Made by a program: the position numbers and the translations under genes
In this document: positions 59,194 to 64,000 of the stretch, piece by piece
Layout of the letters: each line of letters begins with the position of its first letter
How positions within the stretch are numbered: the first letter of the stretch is position 1
The notes under the pieces: generated by a model
The model's database searches: none
Seen by the model: only the letters and a program-made list of their open reading frames with translations
What the model was told of the DNA's origin: nothing
Origin: Archilochus colubris
Taxonomy: Eukaryota > Chordata > Aves > Apodiformes > Trochilidae
Length of the DNA stretch: 64,000 bases
Reading direction: 5' to 3'
Assembly: GCA_023079485.1 (NCBI GenBank)
Contig: CM041083.1
Span: forward strand, 155,762,552 to 155,826,551

Positions 59194-60560
59194 CAAGTCC
59201 CTGGAAAACAATATTCAAGTAAGTTGGGTCCATCATGATAATTTTATTAATATTAAAAAATATTTTGCATTAATTTACAAATTGCAAAAAAAATCTTTCC
59301 ACAGAACAGTAATTCTAGATCAATAAGAATTATGGGAGCCAATTTTTGTTACTTTTCTTGTAAAATGCATTTTAAAACAATAAGAATGATATTAAGACAA
59401 ACATTCAGTTGAATTCAATCTATGAGTAAGTCAATTACAGAATGTAACCTTTTGTAATATATCAGTGTCTTACCCTCTTCTAACACTGGTCTTTATCTTT
59501 CTTGCTACTTAAGTATCCACAGTTTTTTCAAGTCTGAGGGTCCACATTCTAACTGAGAAATTTACTATTTTTTAATTTTTTTTCTTTTAGAAAAGAAAAT
59601 TTTCAAACATTGGTCTAGTCCTTGTTGTTCTTTACACGTGTTCCTATTTCTTTTATTCATTGATTTGTGTCATATATTCTCCCTTTGATGTTATAGAATG
59701 AATGCTGGTTAGCTTCACAGAAAAAATGCAGTTGATTTATGAGAGAGAAGTTCACATCTTGCATGATTTTTCTTAGTTTTTTTGGTTTGGATCAGGACAT
59801 AAGCTCTTTATTTTTCTGCTTACTCTGCAGATTACTATTGTACTGGCTTCTTTTCATGTGAGTATTCACTGGAAGATATGTTTTATCCCAACAGAGAACA
59901 AGCACTACAAAGGTTATTTCCTCCCCTCTAGTTTTTTCCTTTTTATTTTTTCTCCTTTTTTTGTGCATGGAGCTTTAATTCTTCAGTTTGGCTTAATTTT
60001 TTTTCTGATACTCTAACCATAGTATTTTAGCTAAAACTGTGCTTTCTTTGTCTTGTTCTGATTCTTGACACATTAATATTAAACTTCTCCAGATGCTAAG
60101 TTTGTTGCCTGAAATGGCATTTTGATAGCATTTTCTGATTTTCTGTCATGGGCAGCCTTGTTGATTAATGGATGAGACCTCTAAATTACAAATTTATTAG
60201 TTTTCTCTTTAAAATTTTAATCCACTCCAAACTCCTCCACTTTTTCTTTAATTTTTCACTTTTAAAAGTCAATATAAATTTGTTTAAGTCTTCTGATGAC
60301 ATAATGACCCTTAAACACTTTTATTTTAATCTTTTTTAACCTTTGCTTTCTCACTATCTATATTATAACATGCATTATGTCTGGTTCATATATTATAGGC
60401 TGCTTACTAGTGTACCTACTCCTTCATTTTCATAATCTTTAGTCATGCTTCATTATAAAGCTTCCTATGTAGCTTTCCCTTTAGTGCCGTCCACTTCTAT
60501 TTTGTCATTATTCAGTTCTATTAATAATACTTTCACTATGCAATCCACACATTTTTGCAT
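59194..60560. other. No gene recognised; T-rich DNA
   Basis: The plus strand is strongly T-rich over about 59560-60360, with many short T runs. No gene or repeat can be named. Confidence 0.5.
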
Positions 60561-61235
60561 AGGATCATAGAAGGGCTGAAAATAGAAAGGACCTCTGAAA
60601 GTAGTTTGGTCCAAGTATGCTGCTCAAACAGGCCCACCTAGGTCCAGTTGCCCACAACCATGGATTGAGGTCTACAATGAGAGAGACTCCACAGCCTCCT
60701 TGAAGTAAATGTGCCAGGGTTCTGTCATCTTCAGAGTAAAAAAAGGGTTTTCCAATGTTCAGATGGCAAACACTGAGTTTCAGTTTGTGCCCATTACCTC
60801 TAGTCCTGTCACTGAAAAAAGAGTCTGGAATTGTCTTCTTTGCACCCTTCCTTCCCATATTTGTACACACTGATAAAATCCTCTGAGTCTTGTCTTTTCT
60901 GCCCTGAAGTGTCCTGGATGTCTTATCTTGTCCTCATATTACAGATGCTCCAATTCTTTAATGGCTTTTTGTGCTCATTCAGTGGACTCTCTCTAGTATG
61001 TCTGGAGTGTGAATAATGAGGAAGGATCATATCCCTCAGTGTGCTCGCAGCACTTCTCCTAGCACATCCCAGGATACAGCCTTCTTTGTTGCAAGGGTAC
61101 ATGCCTGGTTCATGTTTAAATTTGTGTACACCAGGACCTTTTCTGCAAAGCTGCTTTTCAGATGATCAGCCCTCAGCTCATACTGGGAGTGCAGAACACC
61201 AAACACCACCCTCTAGGCTTTGCTGTTGAGTCAAT
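60561..61235 (-). mobile_element. Old CR1 LINE 3' part
   Basis: The minus-strand tail and UTR start at 60561 ('aggatcatagaagggctgaaaatagaaaggacctctgaaag'). The ORF2 C-terminus follows as VPFSVRTRGNGHK-like text within the frame 60870-60565 (DRTRGNGHKLKLSVCHLNIGK). Around 61020-61130 the blocks 'gcacatcccaggatacagcc' and 'ggttcatgtttaaatttgtgtacaccaggacc' match the KLNMS / VLVD region. 'gatgatcagccctcagctcatactggg' near 61165 marks the ADL-L-YRLG position. There are many indels. The 5' end is uncertain, about 61235. Confidence 0.85.
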
Positions 61236-62116
61236 TTTCAATATATATCACCACCTGCTTTTTTGGTGGGTTTGTTGCTGGATTTTGTCTCAAGAGTGGA
61301 ATTCAGGCCAGTCACATAGCTATATTTCTATATTTTGGGCATCTACAATCTTTGTGGTCTACAGAAGTCTGAGAATCCATGAAAATGAATATGCAAGTTT
61401 ACGATGTTATTCGCCTGGATGTTTAAGAATTGCTGCTATGGTGATTTAATTTCTCTCTATTGAAAGAAAGAAAAATGAAAAAACAATATTTCACAGTGAA
61501 ACATGTGAAACATGACTTAACCTTTGTAATGCTGACCATCTTCCACTTGCAGTGCTCTAAAGCTGTTTTTCATTGGCTCTGCAACTGTTAACCCGAGCAT
61601 TTGTGTCAATGTTTTTCCAAAGCCTTTGCAGCAGCAATTTTCCCTTGTGCCTGTAGGGCTAGTAATTTTTTGCCATCCAAGCCCTCACACTGTAGTAGTG
61701 ATACATTCTCATGGGTGAATATTTATAGTAGGAAGCAGTATGAGAACCATCTGTGGCTCACCCTCACCTTTTCAGCCCTTTTTTTAAGCTTTTAATTTAT
61801 ATTAGATGAAAAACATATGTTACTGAATAATAAGGTGGCTAATTGTCATTTATATATCAAGTAAATCACCTGCACAAAGCTTAGCAACATATGAGCATGA
61901 AACACTTGGACCTGTGTAAGAGTGCTCCAATCAGCACTAACAGCACCATAAACAGAACAACCCATAGGGAATTTCAGCTAATTCTGATGAAAATATACAT
62001 AATGCTATGGAAAAACTGTGGTCAGCATTATCTTTACCACCCATTACATGGGAGAGAACTCATTTGCAGAGATTCCCTCACTGCTTTTCCTGACTGGCCA
62101 CAACAGTGAGCTTTCA
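61236..62116. other. No gene recognised
   Basis: No nameable gene or repeat. The 95-codon frame at 61162-61449 spans the CR1 edge and is not a gene. Confidence 0.5.
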
Positions 62117-62337
62117 CTCTCCTCTCCTCTCCTCTCCTCTCCTCTCCTCTCCTCTCCTCTCCTCTCCTCTCCTCTCCTCTCCTCTCCTCTCTCCTCTTTC
62201 CTCTCCTCTCTCCTCTCCTCTTTCCTCTCCTCCCCTCTCCTCTCCCTCTCCTCTCCTCTCCTCCTCCTCTCCTCTCCTCTCCTCTCCTCTCCTCTCCTCT
62301 CCTCTCCTCTCCTCTCCTCTCCTCTCCTCTTCTCCTC
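62117..62337. repeat. (CTCCT)n microsatellite, 221-nt uninterrupted homopyrimidine
   Basis: Every base from 62117 to 62337 on the plus strand is C or T. Both flanks are regular CTCCT pentamers; the centre (about 62190-62275) has irregular CTTT, CCCC and CCTCCT variants. Because stop codons need purines here, all three plus frames and all minus frames stay open, which explains the overlapping 97-146-codon frames. None is a gene. Confidence 0.98.
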
Positions 62338-63227
62338 AATCCTTTCTCTGCCAAGAAATAAAAGGGGAAATTCATGGCTGTGGGATTCTTGCTTCATAGA
62401 TAGTCTTTTTAATGGCCACAGAAAAAAAAAAAAAAAAAATCCTATAGAAATAAATTGAAAAGATTCTGACAACCTCTGTGCTTTATGGACATCATCCAGT
62501 AGGGTAGTTAAACCTTTGGTTAAGTGCTTTATTGGATGAGGGCCCAGAAACCTGTGAGGATACTTTGGAATTTTTCCAAAATGGCTGACGGTTTTGCTCC
62601 CTGGCCATAGTGATGTTGTTTGCTGAAAATGTCATAAGATATACCACGGAAGCACAAGAAGCTGAGGATGCTAAAATGCATCTTACAGTTTTTCCCTGAA
62701 TGCGACAACAAAGGAAATTCCTTATGTTAAAAGAGGAAGAAAAATAGCCCCCACAATCTACAGAATTCAAACTAATCATCACGTTGATAATTTTCAGAAA
62801 TGTTTTAAACTAAGAAATTGCTAGATGCCACAAAAATACAGTGACTTTGGGAAATATAAAGAGATACAGGACCATGCAGCTTTACAATTACATAAAATAA
62901 TATCCAAAATAGAATTAAAAAATGGATATCATTATATAGTAGGCCTCAAACCACCCACAGGATCTAAAAAGTTACTGAATAAGAAATAGCTTAAATTCCC
63001 CAGTCCAGATTTATGTCATATCTTGAAGTCATAGATAAGTTTCATTCACTTCATTAGAAGGGTAAGTTTTCCAAGGACAGTTTCTTCTGTCCTAAGATGC
63101 ATTTTGCTGATCAATGATACTTTGGAATTGTCTTTTCTCACTGTTTTGAATATGAAATATACTTAAACAACCAGTTTTGATTAGACAGTCAAATTTTAGA
63201 CAGATAAAATTATGAGAGATTTATATT
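62338..63227. other. No gene recognised
   Basis: It begins with the 31-base motif also seen at 50306 and has a poly-A run at 62421-62438. Minus-strand frames at 62782-62492 have no motif. Confidence 0.5.
62341..62371. repeat. 31-base motif shared with 50306-50336
   Basis: It differs from the 50-kb copy at two of 31 positions and, like it, directly follows a pyrimidine-rich tract. Confidence 0.75.
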
Positions 63228-64000
63228 AGAATCATAGAATCATAGAATCCTAGGGGTTGGAAGGGACCTCGAAAGATCATCTAGTCCAACCCCCCCTGCC
63301 AGAGCAGGGCCACCTAGAGTACATCGCGCAGGAACGTGTCCAAGCGGGTTTTGAATGTCTCCAGTGAAGGAGACTCCACAACCTCCCTGGGCAGCCTGTT
63401 CCAGGGCTCTGTCACCCTTACAGTAAAAAATTTTTTTCGAATATTCAACTTGAACCTCCTATGCTCCAATTTACACCCATTACCCCTTGTCCTATCACTG
63501 GTAATCACTGAAAAAAGCCTAACTCCATCTCCCTGACACTCGCTCCTTACATATTTGAAAACATTGATGAGGTCACCCCTCAGTCTCCTTTTCTCCAAAC
63601 TAAAGAGACCCAGCTCCCTCAGCCTTTCCTCATAAGGGAGATGTTCCCCTCCCTTAATCATCTTCGTAGCTCTGCGCTGGACTCTTTCAAGCACTTCCCT
63701 GTCCTTCTTGAACTGAGGGGCCCAGAACTGGACACAATACTCCAGGTGCGGCCTCACCAATGCAGAATAGAGGGGGAGGAGAACCTCTCTTGACCTACTA
63801 ACCCCACCCTTCCTAATGCACCCCAGGATGCCATTGGCCTTCTTGGCCACAAGGGCACATTGCTGGCTCATGGTCATCCTCTTGTCTACCAGGACCCCCA
63901 GGTCTCTTTCACCTACACTGCTCTCCAGCAGGTCAGCCCCCAACCTATACTGGGACATCGTGTTCTTCCCCAAATGCAAAACTCTACACTTCCCCTTGTT
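63228..64000 (-). mobile_element. CR1 LINE, best preserved copy, runs off the window
   Basis: On the minus strand the last codons of ORF2, a 3' UTR of about 85 bases (63313-63228, with '...ggttggaagggacctcgaaagatcatctagtccaacc' complement) and two or more ATTCTATG octamers at the end near 63228 are all present. The 5' part lies beyond 64000. The ORF is unbroken, unlike all other CR1 copies in the window, so this is the youngest here. Confidence 0.97.
63314..64000 (-). CDS. CR1 ORF2 C-terminal part (partial, open at window edge)
   Basis: This is the C-terminal end of the CR1 ORF2 protein (endonuclease-reverse transcriptase), downstream of the RT domain. The frame is open from the window edge at 64000 for about 228 codons to a stop at 63314-63316. 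The first in-window codon is not a start; the frame enters from outside, reading [13 protein letters not shown]. Conserved family blocks in order are [141 protein letters not shown] and LRDVL at the end. The RT and endonuclease domains, needed for activity, are not in the window, so completeness cannot be judged; most CR1 copies are 5'-truncated. Confidence 0.93.
   Translation of the reverse strand, partial: NKGKCRVLHLGKNTMSQYRLGADLLESSVGERDLGVLVDKRMTMSQQCALVAKKANGILGCIRKGGVSRSREVLLPLYSALVRPHLEYCVQFWAPQFKKDREVLERVQRRATKMIKGGEHLPYEERLRELGLFSLEKRRLRGDLINVFKYVRSECQGDGVRLFSVITSDRTRGNGCKLEHRRFKLNIRKKFFTVRVTEPWNRLPREVVESPSLETFKTRLDTFLRDVL

Noticed and set aside
62018..62472. Overlapping long frames on both strands (97-146 codons) rich in S/L/P or R/E/G
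   Set aside because: They exist only because the CTCCT array contains no stop codon; the translations are low-complexity artefacts.
1..64000. A previously undescribed multi-gene system
   Set aside because: No set of adjacent coding genes exists in the window; the content is transposon remnants, simple repeats and AT-rich non-coding DNA.

Overview
The window looks like non-coding DNA from the genome of a bird, either intergenic or inside a very large intron. The sequence is AT-rich and carries about fifteen pieces of CR1 LINE (the dominant avian retrotransposon), whose 3' ends show the family's octamer tail (ATTCTATG-like). It also holds seven or more copies of an ERVL-like avian long terminal repeat, other solo LTRs, and microsatellites. 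I found no host protein-coding exon, tRNA, rRNA or known ncRNA gene. Open frames longer than about 90 codons fall mostly inside CR1, LTRs or stop-free low-complexity tracts; the few others match nothing I recognise. The species cannot be read from the sequence; CR1 plus this LTR set suggests a bird and argues against a mammal.

Layout. 0-9 kb: a minus-strand CR1 piece spanning ORF1 and the start of ORF2 (2.9-3.9 kb), then two ERVL-like LTRs side by side (7.0-8.2 kb) and a CR1 3' half (9.0-9.6 kb). 10-15 kb: LTR-like DNA around a CR1 3' end, then a 1.2-kb CR1. 18-19.3 kb: an ERVL-like LTR split by a 700-bp LTR with a 5-bp target duplication. 22.4-23.9 kb: an old, almost RT-to-tail CR1. 25.0-27.1 kb: one CR1 inserted inside an older CR1 in the same orientation. 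29.9-33.7 kb: two solo LTRs. 33.7-41.1 kb: the longest stretch with no recognisable repeat. 41.1-41.85 kb: an ERVL-like LTR inserted in a CR1. 44-49 kb: CR1 pieces and the first copy of an unclassified repeat family, itself hit by a CR1. 51-57 kb: a CR1 tail, a solo LTR with a 6-bp duplication and a terminal 12-bp tandem array, a decayed ERV fragment with a possible env tail, and the second copy of the unclassified family. 58-61 kb: ERVL-like LTRs and an old CR1. 62.1-62.3 kb: a 221-nt uninterrupted homopyrimidine tract. 63.2-64.0 kb: the best preserved CR1, running off the end of the window.

The elements do not form a functional system. They are independent insertions whose nesting gives a relative order. 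The older layer is decayed CR1 (22.4, 25.0, 41.1, 60.6 kb) and the unclassified family. The next layer is ERVL-like LTRs and younger CR1. The latest is the small TG...CA LTRs with visible target duplications and the 63-kb CR1. Repeat names rest on recognition by eye; boundaries are good to about 10-30 bases except where a duplication fixes them.
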